Of a stretch of DNA of 64,000 bases, positions 25,352 through 34,838 are shown one piece after another. Under the pieces are notes generated by a model. The model made no database searches. It was not told the DNA's origin and saw nothing but the letters and a program-made list of their open reading frames with translations. The DNA is from Bacteroidota bacterium (lineage in GTDB: Bacteria > Bacteroidota > Ignavibacteria > Palsa-1295). Within the stretch, counting starts at the first letter, position 1. Every line of letters begins with the position of its first letter. The DNA lies in assembly GCA_030706745.1 (NCBI GenBank), contig JAUZNX010000017.1, positions 1 to 64,000 on the forward strand. The letters are read 5' to 3'. Made by a program: the position numbers and the translations under genes.

Positions 25352-26892
25352 GGAGTCAAGGGCAATAATAATGGCCCTGAAATAGATTTACGGCGATAGA
25401 GCACTAATGGAGTGGACGTATCCTGAGTCTCCATCACAAAATCATCGAGTAAGTGCCTGTCGATGAGATTGACATAGCCGCCAAAATCCCCCCGGAAGTC
25501 CAGAAGATACGAAACTGAATCGCGATTCAAATATCCACGGAGATCATTATGCTTGATCGACTCCACCGCTTCTGAGCTGACCACGCCGTCGAGATCGACG
25601 ATGCTTCCCGGACGGCTCGCAAAATACGAGTAGTAGCCGGAATTAAATGCAGCAACTTTGGTGGTCCTCGTCAACTGCTCGATGATCGGCACTCCTTCAT
25701 AGACAGTGACCAACTGAGAAGTCATTCGCTGACCTACCGGAATGATAAGCACTTGCACAATGAGAATTGCTGATGCGAAGATCCAGCGGCCACTTGCGCG
25801 CGCTTCGGTCTTTCCGGCATTCTCGCCGATGCTAAGACCAAAGGCAATGATCCAAAGCGGAATCAGCTCCATTATGTACCACTCGCGAATGAAACCGCGA
25901 AAAATACTATGAACGGCAAGGAGGAGCAACCCGCCGAGGACAAGAAGATACACAGCCTTCTCCCCTTCTCGCATGATCTTGCGTCGAGAAATTATCGCAT
26001 AAGTCAATGTCACAACCGGCAGCCCCAACCCCGCAAACCAAAATGGCTTCATCATGTTGCGAGCTGACTCCAGCAGCAGATGCCAGTATTTCAGCAATCC
26101 GGTGCCATAGAGTACGTCATACTTCCGCATGGCAAAGATCGGCACCGCCTGCGCGCTCGATTGAAGTGGCGTGCCGAAGTGAAGCACATTCCAAATCAAC
26201 CACGGCGCGACAACGAGAACACCAATAATCGCCGCTAAGCCTCTGCCGCCCCACTCCCCGCCAATCGGCCGGATCCGTATGATCCTGTAAAGCGCCAGCG
26301 GTAATACCACCAAAAACATATCTGTCCGTGCAAGGAGAAGCAAGCCAGTGACAAGACCTAGAAAGGCCCACGACCGCATATTCTGACCGAGCCGAAGGTA
26401 TGTCCGAAGCCAAAGGACGATCATGAGCGCAGCAAGCGTCGTTTCGAGTCCATTGACAGAACGCGAAATGATGACGATGCTCGCGGCATACAAAACGGCG
26501 GCGATGGCGGCCGCACTCTTCCGATTGGACTCCTTTGCATCCGGCAACAGATCATAAACTGTGTCGCCAATAAGCCATACGATGCCGGCATCCACAATAC
26601 ATTGCAGCAAGAGTATGGCATAGATCGCGCCCCACTTACTGAGTGTGAGTGTAAAGATCGGGGTGATGAGAAGCAGCCACAGGGGATGCATCCCATTGGT
26701 TGGATGCACGGCATCGAAAGAAATCCCATAGCCGTGAGCAAGATTTCGGGCGATCGTGAAGTAATAGAGCGCATCATCCGGCAGGCCGGCCGTGACAAGC
26801 GTCATCGGATTGCTGCGATAGACGAACCACATCCCGAGACGCAAGGCAAGGCCTCCCAAGGTGATCCGAACGAGCCAGCGTTTTTCTTTCAT
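25348..26892 (-). CDS. GT-C-type membrane protein
   Basis: The product has 514 residues with about ten membrane helices. The first loop carries AGLPDDALYYFTIARNLAHG followed by HPTNGMHPLWLLL, the acidic DD and the H/P-rich segment seen in GT39/GT83-like polyprenyl-phosphate-dependent transferases. A soluble C-terminal part (~390-514) follows. Upstream it abuts xerD (its ATG shares one base with the xerD stop), and downstream it overlaps porQ by 4 bp, so the three are likely one transcript. It acts in the inner membrane; acceptor unknown. Confidence 0.8.
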   Translation of the reverse strand: MKEKRWLVRITLGGLALRLGMWFVYRSNPMTLVTAGLPDDALYYFTIARNLAHGYGISFDAVHPTNGMHPLWLLLITPIFTLTLSKWGAIYAILLLQCIVDAGIVWLIGDTVYDLLPDAKESNRKSAAAIAAVLYAASIVIISRSVNGLETTLAALMIVLWLRTYLRLGQNMRSWAFLGLVTGLLLLARTDMFLVVLPLALYRIIRIRPIGGEWGGRGLAAIIGVLVVAPWLIWNVLHFGTPLQSSAQAVPIFAMRKYDVLYGTGLLKYWHLLLESARNMMKPFWFAGLGLPVVTLTYAIISRRKIMREGEKAVYLLVLGGLLLLAVHSIFRGFIREWYIMELIPLWIIAFGLSIGENAGKTEARASGRWIFASAILIVQVLIIPVGQRMTSQLVTVYEGVPIIEQLTRTTKVAAFNSGYYSYFASRPGSIVDLDGVVSSEAVESIKHNDLRGYLNRDSVSYLLDFRGDFGGYVNLIDRHLLDDFVMETQDTSTPLVLYRRKSISGPLLLPLTP

Positions 26893-27812
26893 CAGCCGCG
26901 TGGATGGAATGTTCGATGGACTTCCTGCAAATACGATCGGTCGACATGCGTGTAAATCTCGGTCGTCGAGATATCGGCGTGCCCAAGCATCTCCTGCACG
27001 ACGCGAAGATCGGCGCCGCCTTCGAGCAAATGTGTCGCAAAGCTATGGCGAAACGTGTGTGGCGAGATTCGCTTATCGATCCCGGCCTGCAAGGCATACT
27101 CCTGAATCATGTTCCAGACCGACATCCGTGATAGCGCCGTGCCGCGCTCTTGATTGAGAAAGATCGCATCTGTCTTCTTCCCTTTTCGCGTAAATAACGG
27201 CCTCGTCTTGGTTAGATATACGTCGAGCGCTTTGCACGCCTCCCGTCCAACCGGCACGACACGCTCCTTCGAGCCTTTACCAAACAGCTTTACGAGTCCA
27301 TCCTTGAGAGAGAGTTGTGTTAATCGCAATTGCGTCGCTTCCGAGACACGCGCACCGGCGGCGTATAAAAATTCAAGTAGCGCTTTATCGCGAACGCCCT
27401 TCGGTGTTGTCAGGTCAGGTTGATCCAACAAGGATTCCATCTCCGGTATGGTCAGGACTTCGGGAAGCTTCCGCCGAACAGATTTCACATCCAGGTTCTC
27501 AGTCGGATCGACCAGCAACAGTTTCTCAGTCAGCAAATAGCGGTAGAAGCCGCGTAAGCTACTCATGATGCGGACGATGCTGGTCCGTTCGAGACCGGCC
27601 TCGCCCAAGTCGCGCAAGAATCTCTGGACATCCGTTTGAGTTGCGCGAGCCAGTAACGTTTGCTTCGGAAGAAGATAGGCTTCGAATTTCAACAAGTCGC
27701 GGCCGTACGCATCGAGTGAATTTCGTGCAAGTCCACGCTCGAGCTTGAGATAACTCAGATATTGTTCAATTGGCTTCTTCGATCCAGCGACTCGCACCTC
27801 CTGCGATTCCAT
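26892..27812 (-). CDS. xerD: site-specific tyrosine recombinase
   Basis: The product has 306 residues from ATG 27812 (MESQEVRV), the usual XerC/D length; the frame continues upstream into the next gene but without support. The N-terminal SAM-like DNA-binding domain starts at IEQYLSYLKLERGLARNS. The catalytic residues are present: Arg in AGARVSEATQL, Lys in GKGSKERVVP, HTFRH, LGHADISTTEIYTHV with His and nucleophile Tyr. The LRVVQEMLGHADISTT form favours XerD over XerC. It resolves chromosome dimers at dif with a partner recombinase. It has no adjacent att-like or integron features, so it is a housekeeping copy. Confidence 0.93.
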   Translation of the reverse strand: MESQEVRVAGSKKPIEQYLSYLKLERGLARNSLDAYGRDLLKFEAYLLPKQTLLARATQTDVQRFLRDLGEAGLERTSIVRIMSSLRGFYRYLLTEKLLLVDPTENLDVKSVRRKLPEVLTIPEMESLLDQPDLTTPKGVRDKALLEFLYAAGARVSEATQLRLTQLSLKDGLVKLFGKGSKERVVPVGREACKALDVYLTKTRPLFTRKGKKTDAIFLNQERGTALSRMSVWNMIQEYALQAGIDKRISPHTFRHSFATHLLEGGADLRVVQEMLGHADISTTEIYTHVDRSYLQEVHRTFHPRG

Positions 27813-27870
27813 CGCATGGAGATTCGCGAGAGTTCGGGTACTTCGTGGCCGAACGGTCTTCGGTCGAGCT

Positions 27871-30198
27871 TTAACTGGCGACAAGGGACGCTGTGGGTTC
27901 GTGGGCAGATTCTCCGGGAGAGGGCGTCGCGCCAGGCGTGACGAGAGAAGGATACTGAACCCGCGCATGGTGCAAACCAGCGAGCAACCGGGCGAATACA
28001 CCGCGAATGATTGTCAAATCGTGCGCAGTGATGTCGCAGCGGTCAAGCTGCCCTTGATCGAAGCGCGTACGAACGAGCTGCGTGACGGCGGCTTCGATCG
28101 CCTCGGGAGTGGTCTCTTCTCCGCTGGCTGCAAGCGTTCGGGCGATGGCTTCCGATGCATCCGCGAGCATCAGGATCGCCGTCTCTTTGGAATTCGGAAT
28201 CGGACCCCCATAGCGGAAATCATCCTCGTTGACCTCGCCACCGCCGGTCGCCTCGTTAAGCGCGCGCTGATAGAAGAACGAGATCGGCAACGTTCCGTGG
28301 TGCATCGGAATGAAATCGATGATGCGTTGGGGTAAGCGATGCGCGCGAGCTAGCTCAATTCCCTGAGCCACATGATTCCGAACTCGGTCGGCACTCTCGC
28401 GTGGGCTGATCGATTCGTGAATATTGCCATTCTCGCCGGATTGATTTTCGACAAAACTCACTGGGTCGGTCAGCTTGCCAACATCATGGAAGAGCGCCCC
28501 AACGCGGGCCAGCAGCGGATTCGAGCCAATCGCCAGCGCGGCGTTCTCCGCTAATTGGGCGACTTGCATCGTGTGCTGATAGGTCCCGGGCGCTCGGAGT
28601 GCCAACTCGCGAAGCAGCGGATGATTGATATTATCGAACTCCGAAAGCCGCAAATCGCTGACGGTATCGAAGACACTTTCGATTGCGAATAGCACGACGA
28701 GCGTAATGACCGGCGAGATCAGCGAGTTGCCGAGCGCCGCGATCAATTCATAACCGAATAACCCGAACGATGTTGCCTGCTCGAGTGAGAGCGCGGTGAT
28801 CGCAATGAGATAGCCTATAAAGATGTACGCAATGCTGGTAAACAATTGTGCGCGGTTGCGAAGATCACGGACTGTATACGCCGCAAACGCACCGGCACAA
28901 AGTCCCGCAAGAGCGATCTCATAATCATTGCCGCGGATACCAGCGACTAACAAGGCGGCTATGACTGTCCCATAAAAACCGGTCCGGCTATCGAAGAGCA
29001 CGGTCAGCAACATCGAGGCGACAGGGATCAGAATAAAATACTGGAGCGGGAAATCGACCTGCACACGCACGCTGAGATATGCGAGGATAGCCGGGAAAAG
29101 CAGGACCAGGGCCATCAGCAACAGTTGGCCGTTATCCTTATAGATTCGTCTGCGAATGAACTTGAGATAAAGCACCAGAAGAAGCACGATGAGGCCCACG
29201 TGCCCAATCGTACCGGCGATGCGACCGATCGCGGACATCGTGCCGCCACGATCGATCTGGGCCTGCGCGAGACTTTCGAGCGCCGATTTTGCCGGTGGAG
29301 AAATAATCTCCCCTTTCGAGATAATCCGCTGGCCCTCGACAACAATCCCATCGGTGCGCGGAACGCGATCGATAATCGCAGAACGGCTCTCGTCCGTCAG
29401 CGTCGCATCGAACGTCACATTCGGACGTAACGCCGTTGCAGCGATGCGAGAGAGCGGAGCAACGAGCTGATTATTGCGCTTCAGGAGAATCTCCAATTTG
29501 CTGAAGACTCGGTTCGTCGCGGCTTCCACGGTGAGCAACGAGTCACGCGGAAGCACCGTCTCCGCGTTCGGGTGTGTACGCGGAGCATATCGGAGCGAGA
29601 TGAGATGCGATGTACTTGCGCTAGCCTCTTCGCGAGTACCCTGTGTGATCAAAGAGGATAATTCCAGATCGGCCACAACACTCGCGAATGGCGCCTCAAA
29701 GTCTTCGAGCTTATGCGCGATACGGCCATCCTTCTGCACCGCCGCCACAAGTCCGGAGCAATCATCCGATGTCAGTCCAAGGGGTTTCGCCGAATCTGCG
29801 AACGAAGAGGCATCGAGTGAATCCTTGCGGACGAGTGCGACAAGCGCGATCAACTTCGAGTAGGATGCATGGAGTTGGCTGAGCGTTTCTTCCCGCGCCA
29901 ATGTATCCGGGACATAGACCGGGTACAACTCGTCGAGCGCTTTCCGGACATCCTGCCGGTAGCGGACAACATCTTTGTAAACCGGGAATGAGAACGGCGC
30001 GTGCTCATCCTCCCCCATCCATGGCGATCCGACCGAGTACCCGGTGAGCGCCATCTGTTGGGCGCTCGGAAATAACGCGGCGATAATCAGCGTGAGAACC
30101 ACGCCGATGGTCCAGCGCACCACTTTGGACCGCCGCCAGCCAGGCCGCGCGGCGGCTTCTCGTAAATTCAGGATGATCTGTTTCGCCCAATCGCGCAT
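27871..30198 (-). CDS. pgpH: 7TM-HD phosphohydrolase (PgpH family c-di-AMP phosphodiesterase)
   Basis: The product has 775 residues: an N-terminal helix (28-45), a large extracytoplasmic 7TMR-HD-associated domain (46-330), a seven-helix membrane region (about 332-510), then a cytoplasmic HD domain. HD-domain ligands are H542 (TYQHTMQV), H571-D572 (FHDVGKL) and the MHHG at about 631. The family hydrolyses the second messenger c-di-AMP to pApA; the extracellular part may sense ligands. The C-terminus has a Pro/Ser tail. It ends 58 bp before xerD in the same direction. The start is the ATG at 30198. Confidence 0.95.
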   Translation of the reverse strand: MRDWAKQIILNLREAAARPGWRRSKVVRWTIGVVLTLIIAALFPSAQQMALTGYSVGSPWMGEDEHAPFSFPVYKDVVRYRQDVRKALDELYPVYVPDTLAREETLSQLHASYSKLIALVALVRKDSLDASSFADSAKPLGLTSDDCSGLVAAVQKDGRIAHKLEDFEAPFASVVADLELSSLITQGTREEASASTSHLISLRYAPRTHPNAETVLPRDSLLTVEAATNRVFSKLEILLKRNNQLVAPLSRIAATALRPNVTFDATLTDESRSAIIDRVPRTDGIVVEGQRIISKGEIISPPAKSALESLAQAQIDRGGTMSAIGRIAGTIGHVGLIVLLLVLYLKFIRRRIYKDNGQLLLMALVLLFPAILAYLSVRVQVDFPLQYFILIPVASMLLTVLFDSRTGFYGTVIAALLVAGIRGNDYEIALAGLCAGAFAAYTVRDLRNRAQLFTSIAYIFIGYLIAITALSLEQATSFGLFGYELIAALGNSLISPVITLVVLFAIESVFDTVSDLRLSEFDNINHPLLRELALRAPGTYQHTMQVAQLAENAALAIGSNPLLARVGALFHDVGKLTDPVSFVENQSGENGNIHESISPRESADRVRNHVAQGIELARAHRLPQRIIDFIPMHHGTLPISFFYQRALNEATGGGEVNEDDFRYGGPIPNSKETAILMLADASEAIARTLAASGEETTPEAIEAAVTQLVRTRFDQGQLDRCDITAHDLTIIRGVFARLLAGLHHARVQYPSLVTPGATPSPGESAHEPTASLVAS

Positions 30199-30251
30199 TG
30201 TATTTTATGCAACTCCTGGAGAGCGGCGAAGGTGTCCAAACAAAGTATTTC

Positions 30252-30280
30252 TTGACTTTGCCTCGAAATTGTTGTATTTT
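30252..30280 (+). promoter_or_regulatory. sigma-70-like promoter of the T9SS cargo gene
   Basis: TTGACT (30252-30257), a 17-bp spacer and TATTTT (30275-30280) lie 24 bp before the ATG at 30305. This is the best-formed promoter seen in the window. Position and spacing are read from sequence; use is inferred. Confidence 0.6.
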
Positions 30281-30304
30281 GTGACAACTAATTCTTTAGG
30301 TCCA

Positions 30305-32320
30305 ATGAGTAAGCTCTATATTCTGTTAGCTGCGGTATTAGTTATCACGTCTCAAACATCTCGATCCGTTGCTCAGATGGTCGACCGATGGGACTTGTGC
30401 GAAGACACAACCACCATGCAGTTCGAGACCTTCGGACCGATCTTCTCAGCGGCTTCCCCATCTGATATTGCACAGATCGGACTTCCAATTTGGCGCGCGA
30501 GTTCTGGTCGCGTTCTCCGCCATTCATCCGATAGCGGGCGCACCTGGCAAGAGATCTTTACCAAGCAAGAGGGGTGGGACCGATGGATTTCCGTGGTGCA
30601 CCCGAGCGCTTCCAACTACATTATCTATGGCGATACGGAGGATTACTACGGCCAAGACCGCAACGGCAACTATTTGAATCGGTATCGAGCGTATTTCTTG
30701 CTTTCCTCGGACGTGGGGGCAACCTGGACGCAGATGTATTTGGATACAAACACCATCTTGCGGTCTGTTACGATGCTTACACCAACCTATGGTGCGGCTA
30801 TTGTGATTCACGTGAGTAATGTGCATGATTCGCTTCCGGGGTTGCTCGCCGATGATATGATTGTTACGACCGACGGCTGGAAGTCATGGACCACGCACCC
30901 GTTTCCGAGCGGTGTCCGAGGAAGCCAACAACTATTCTGTTTCCGGCCGGGCGTGTTCGGGGTATCGACTTGGCTCAATAGCAACGGGGACTCGATGCGG
31001 TACCTGAAGACGCTTGATGGCGGCCTCACCTGGCAAACACATGGCTCGATGCCGGTCGTGGCGGATATCTACTTCCTCAATGAAAATCTCGCATGGGGCG
31101 CTGGGACTGACTGGCACGTCAAACCCCAAAATCCCCTACTCATCCAGACAACGGATGGAGGCGCCACATGGATTACGAGATTGGATCGAGACGTCTCAGT
31201 CCTGCATTGGGGCGAAGGGCTCAACCAAGTGGCATTCGGCGATAGTTTGCATGGGATTGCATGCGGTTCCAGGATTCTCGAAACAACGGATGGAGGTGTT
31301 ACATGGAGTTCTAATCAACCACCATTCGATGCATTCTCTCGACAGAATGGCGGCATGAACATTCAGGGGCTCATTATGCCTGCTGCCAATTTTGCCTTGG
31401 CAGTGTCAGGCTCGCCGGGGATTCGCTTCATTGGTCAGCAGCGACTTGCGTTGCCAAATCTTCACGAGCATGATCCGGGGCCAATGGCGATCGCGCCGAC
31501 TACTGTGGCATGGGTACCTGTGACCGGCGCAGTCCGCTACGAACTACAACTCGCGATCAATCCGCCGTGGGCCGGATCGGCGCAGAAAGTGTTTGACTAT
31601 GTTTCGCTTGACACTGTCATTGCAGATACACTATGTTCATTCACGCCGATTCCCGCTGAGACGTATTATGCTCGCGTCCGAGCGATCGGACAACAGAGCT
31701 TGGATACCAGCGATTGGCGATGGAGTGGCGAGTGGTATCAACTACTCTCGATGTTCAACACTGTCTCGAAGGCAGGGATGCAACTGCCACCCAGAGTTCT
31801 CGAACCAGCGCTTGGGGCAACTGTCGACGGACATGTCCATTTGGTCTGGTCCTCGGTACCAAACGCAGTTTCGTATGCCGTCCGGCTGGCGAAGGCGGAT
31901 TTCACCCCACCGCGTTATAGTACGGTCATGGATACGACATTGGATGTCTCGGATCTGACCCCCAATTCTACCTATTACATTCAGGTGGAAGCGAACATGG
32001 CAAACGATGCAACTGACTGGTCGTATAACGGCTATTATTTCCTGACCGAACCTTCGGCGAATGTTCCATTTGTCTCAACTCGCGATCAGTTGTTTGTTTA
32101 TCCAAATCCAGCTAGCGATGAGGTCCATATCTCGCTCGGTGAGGATCCTGCTGCTCTCCGAGTCCGGATCATCGATTTGCTCGGACATGTTCTCCACGCG
32201 CCAATCACAGCGGAAACGGGCGGCTTCGCGATCGACGTGCACGCACTTCCATTCGGTGTATATGAGGTCGTTGTTTCCGGCAAAGACACTCGGACCTTCC
32301 GCTTTGTGGTGGAGCACTAA
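30305..32320 (+). CDS. T9SS cargo: BNR/YCF48-like propeller with fibronectin-like domain
   Basis: The product has 671 residues. MSKLYILLAAVLVITSQTSR..AQ is a signal peptide. Residues ~40-380 carry Asp-box propeller blades (SSDVGATWTQMYL, KTLDGGLTWQTH, QTTDGGATWITR, ETTDGGVTWSSN). Residues ~385-590 hold two fibronectin-III-like units (AVRYELQLAINP, YYARVRAIG; SYAVRLAKADFT, YYIQVEANM). The C-terminus is a T9SS sorting domain (FVYPNPASDEVHISL, AIDVHALPFGVYEVVVSG). It is exported through the Por system; the ligand is unknown. It is alone in its transcription unit, divergent from pgpH. Confidence 0.92.
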   Translation: MSKLYILLAAVLVITSQTSRSVAQMVDRWDLCEDTTTMQFETFGPIFSAASPSDIAQIGLPIWRASSGRVLRHSSDSGRTWQEIFTKQEGWDRWISVVHPSASNYIIYGDTEDYYGQDRNGNYLNRYRAYFLLSSDVGATWTQMYLDTNTILRSVTMLTPTYGAAIVIHVSNVHDSLPGLLADDMIVTTDGWKSWTTHPFPSGVRGSQQLFCFRPGVFGVSTWLNSNGDSMRYLKTLDGGLTWQTHGSMPVVADIYFLNENLAWGAGTDWHVKPQNPLLIQTTDGGATWITRLDRDVSVLHWGEGLNQVAFGDSLHGIACGSRILETTDGGVTWSSNQPPFDAFSRQNGGMNIQGLIMPAANFALAVSGSPGIRFIGQQRLALPNLHEHDPGPMAIAPTTVAWVPVTGAVRYELQLAINPPWAGSAQKVFDYVSLDTVIADTLCSFTPIPAETYYARVRAIGQQSLDTSDWRWSGEWYQLLSMFNTVSKAGMQLPPRVLEPALGATVDGHVHLVWSSVPNAVSYAVRLAKADFTPPRYSTVMDTTLDVSDLTPNSTYYIQVEANMANDATDWSYNGYYFLTEPSANVPFVSTRDQLFVYPNPASDEVHISLGEDPAALRVRIIDLLGHVLHAPITAETGGFAIDVHALPFGVYEVVVSGKDTRTFRFVVEH

Positions 32321-32332
32321 ATTTTGACGGGT

Positions 32333-32392
32333 CGGCGAGTACAACTCGCCGGTACACAAAACGTAGGGACGTGCCGCGCGCCCGTCCCTACG
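32333..32392. repeat. paired REP-like palindromes
   Basis: Two strong inverted repeats follow one another behind the T9SS cargo gene: cggcgag/ctcgccg with a 5-nt loop (32333-32351) and cgtagggacg/cgtccctacg with an 11-nt GC-rich loop (32362-32392). There is no T run. They may end or protect the upstream mRNA, or be a REP/interspersed element. They lie within a 335-bp gap (32321-32655) that otherwise holds only the heptamer array at 32475. Confidence 0.6.
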
Positions 32393-32474
32393 ATTATTTG
32401 CAGAATTCATCGAAAATATGCGATGCCGGAGGTATCGAACAACGTTATATTAGGTGGAAGGGGTTCTCTTCGTC

Positions 32475-32502
32475 AATTACGAATGACGAATTACGAATGA
32501 CG
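32475..32502. repeat. heptamer tandem repeat, copy 3
   Basis: Four units, aattacg, aatgacg, aattacg and aatgacg, are arranged as two alternating forms. In the + strand reading they are the reverse complement orientation of the copy at 967. Confidence 0.8.
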
Positions 32503-32655
32503 AAATTGGGCTCAATTTCGACTTATTTGCAATGGGAAAACAGATGCCTATCCAAGAGACACTGCAGCCGGTTAATGAATAACATCCCAAAACACAATAT
32601 AAAATTATATAGCGTGTCTGATGGAATAGCGAATCAGAATCGCGAGAAAGACTGC

Positions 32656-34248
32656 TCAGTACTTTTCCAGGAATTGGGTGAGGCTATCCGTCTTGCTGAG
32701 TCCGAATTTCTTGCGGATGCGATAGCGATGATTCTCGATATTGCGGATCGAGAGCGAAAGCAGCTTCGCAATGTCTTCGGAGCCCAGGTCCAATCGGATA
32801 AACGGGCAGATCTTTCGCTCCATCGGCGTAAGGTCCGGGTGAGCTCTCGCGAGGTTCAGACCAAAATCCGGATGCACAGACTTGAACTCGGCATTGAACG
32901 CTTCCCAATCCGCTTGCAACTCGGGCATGGCTTTGAGCCGTTCGCGGACCTGCATCACCAGGGGATCGCTGGCCGATGATCGGCGCATCATGGCGCGCAA
33001 ATCGTCCTGAAACTGGGCAAGTGCCTCACGCTGCTTGATGAGATGCCGCGTCTTCTCCATGAGTTCGCGCTCCTTGCGCTCGAGCTCGATCCGTAGCAAC
33101 TCAGCTTGCCTCGCCCCCTGCTCGGCCTTGACTTGCTCCGCTTCGTAATCGTGACGCAGCTCGTGGAATTCCAAACGGCTCTTGAGCAACTCCTTATCGC
33201 TTTCGGAAACAAGCGCGTTGTATTGCTCGAGATACTCGTATGCTTTCTTGTATTGATTCAGCTCCTTATGAACTTCGTGCAGCGTGTGGAGGGCTATCTT
33301 TTGAACGTGGACATATTCCGACTTCCGCGCCTCTTCCATTCCGAGACGCGCATGTTTTAGTGCAAGTTGATTCTGGTGAGTCTTGAGATAAAGCTCAGCG
33401 AGTATCAAGAGGGTATTAGCCCTTACATTGCCTCCTCTCGGGTAGGTTGCAAGCGAGAGTGCTTTCTTGTATTGCTGTTCAGCCTCTTTCCATCGCTCAT
33501 TCCCTGCCTCGACCTTTCCTAATAATGTATGGACAGCACACCACATTGGGAGGTTTTCTGGCGGCAATGACTGCATGACATCGGATAGGAGCTCGATGAC
33601 CCGATCATACTCCTGTAGTTCGATAGCAACTGTTGAAAGATGAACTTTAGCCCGATTGATCTCGGCTTCGCTATTCAGCGTGAGCGCCGCCTGAAGGCAA
33701 CTGTCGGCATAATTCTTTGCTTTCGAAAGGTTGCCCGCAGTAAGAAACAATTCACGGAGTTTTGCAAGAACATTTACTTGAAGACGCAGATACCCTCCCT
33801 GAAGCGCGAGCTGCAGCGATCTTCCGAAATAATCCGCCGTTTCTTCGTAGACCCCATAGACGGATGAGACAATCCCGAGCGTATAATAGCTTACTGCAAT
33901 CCGATTCCTGTGGTCCGTCTCAAGGGCAAGCTTTAGTGCGTTTTCTTCAATGGCAGCGGCGATCCTGTGTTTGCCCTGTCGAAGGAGACCAAGGGCTTCC
34001 CCGTGCAGAGCATCCGCTAGTAAACGCTTATCCCCGGTTGTGATGGCAATTTGTTTCGCCTCCTCAAAGTATGTTGCTGATTCTTTATTGAGATCAAACA
34101 GCGCCGCACCGAGAAGGAAAGCTGACCGCGCTCGGTCAGTCGACCCAGGGAGAGATACTTCATAAAGTCGTTCGATATCGGCCTTCAACTGGCCAACCGC
34201 AACAGACGTATAGTACATCTGTTCAACTTCATTGAGAGAATGCGCCAT
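32656..34248 (-). CDS. TPR protein with C-terminal LuxR-type HTH
   Basis: The product has 530 residues with no signal peptide. Residues ~20-330 are TPR helices (ADALHGEALGLLRQGKHRIA, NRIAVSYYTLGIVSSVYGVY, NERWKEAEQQYKKALSLA). A coiled coil follows (about 335-410, rich in E/K/R: ELLRIELERKERELMEKT). The last ~65 residues are a LuxR HTH (LTPMERKICPFIRLDL, EDIAKLLSLSIRNIENHRYR). There is no receiver domain. Such TPR-LuxR proteins are transcription regulators common in Bacteroidota. It is divergent from two small genes and shares its HTH style with the regulator at 35283. Confidence 0.88.
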   Translation of the reverse strand: MAHSLNEVEQMYYTSVAVGQLKADIERLYEVSLPGSTDRARSAFLLGAALFDLNKESATYFEEAKQIAITTGDKRLLADALHGEALGLLRQGKHRIAAAIEENALKLALETDHRNRIAVSYYTLGIVSSVYGVYEETADYFGRSLQLALQGGYLRLQVNVLAKLRELFLTAGNLSKAKNYADSCLQAALTLNSEAEINRAKVHLSTVAIELQEYDRVIELLSDVMQSLPPENLPMWCAVHTLLGKVEAGNERWKEAEQQYKKALSLATYPRGGNVRANTLLILAELYLKTHQNQLALKHARLGMEEARKSEYVHVQKIALHTLHEVHKELNQYKKAYEYLEQYNALVSESDKELLKSRLEFHELRHDYEAEQVKAEQGARQAELLRIELERKERELMEKTRHLIKQREALAQFQDDLRAMMRRSSASDPLVMQVRERLKAMPELQADWEAFNAEFKSVHPDFGLNLARAHPDLTPMERKICPFIRLDLGSEDIAKLLSLSIRNIENHRYRIRKKFGLSKTDSLTQFLEKY

Positions 34249-34385
34249 ACGGGGGTTTTGGGAGTGGTGAGTACCTGATTTAGCAGAAGCGAGATGTTTC
34301 TTTCTTATCTTTGTAGGTATTCTCGCTGCCGTTAATCACCTGATGAACGGCAATTTGTTCCACACTTTTTATCAGCTTACAATTC

Positions 34386-34751
34386 ATGAGTCAAGGAAGA
34401 ATTGTTTATTTAGGTTATCTCAGTTCTTACGTGAATCCGTATCGGATCGAAGTGGATTACGTTGATGGAGCTGGAACTCCGAACAGCTATTCAAGCTCCG
34501 CCTTCTCGCAAGCACCAGGAGTAATCTTTGCAATAGATGGGCTTTCGACCATAACAGCCGTTCGCGTGTTCGACGCTGTCACTAACATCGTTCAAGGTCA
34601 GTGCAATTCTTTCAGTGCTACGTGTGGTAGCTGCTGGCCTAATGCACCGATGGTTGGCGCAGGCACACTTAAGATCGTCTGGGATCCCTCTGTGAACATT
34701 GTTGTAATCACTGATGAAGCTTTTCTTGTACCACCGCCTGAAGCTCGCTGA
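34386..34751 (+). CDS. small orphan protein
   Basis: The product has 121 residues beginning MSQGRIVYLGYLSSYV. It has no signal peptide. Strand-rich sequence (YRIEVDYVDGAG, VIFAIDGLSTITAVRVFD) leads to a short Cys cluster (QCNSFSATCGSCWP) and ends with a Pro-rich tail VPPPEAR. No family is recognised. It is divergent from the TPR-LuxR gene (137-bp gap containing a TATCTTTG box at 34306-34313, which fits the Bacteroidota -7 consensus TAnnTTTG). It lies 87 bp before the G-tract gene and probably shares its transcript. Confidence 0.6.
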   Translation: MSQGRIVYLGYLSSYVNPYRIEVDYVDGAGTPNSYSSSAFSQAPGVIFAIDGLSTITAVRVFDAVTNIVQGQCNSFSATCGSCWPNAPMVGAGTLKIVWDPSVNIVVITDEAFLVPPPEAR

Positions 34752-34838
34752 TCCGGAAGCAGAATGTGAGAACAGGTTTTTCAAATTTCTTGTCAACGTC
34801 CAGGTCGTCTGGACTTCACTAACTCAAAATAAGCTAAC

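Noticed and set aside
26892-28001. xerD as a mobile-element integrase
   Set aside because: No att site, tRNA target, excisionase or phage gene is adjacent, and the sequence pattern fits chromosomal XerD.
32333-32502. CRISPR array from palindromes and heptamers
   Set aside because: The units are far too short, unspaced and of variable sequence; no cas gene is present.
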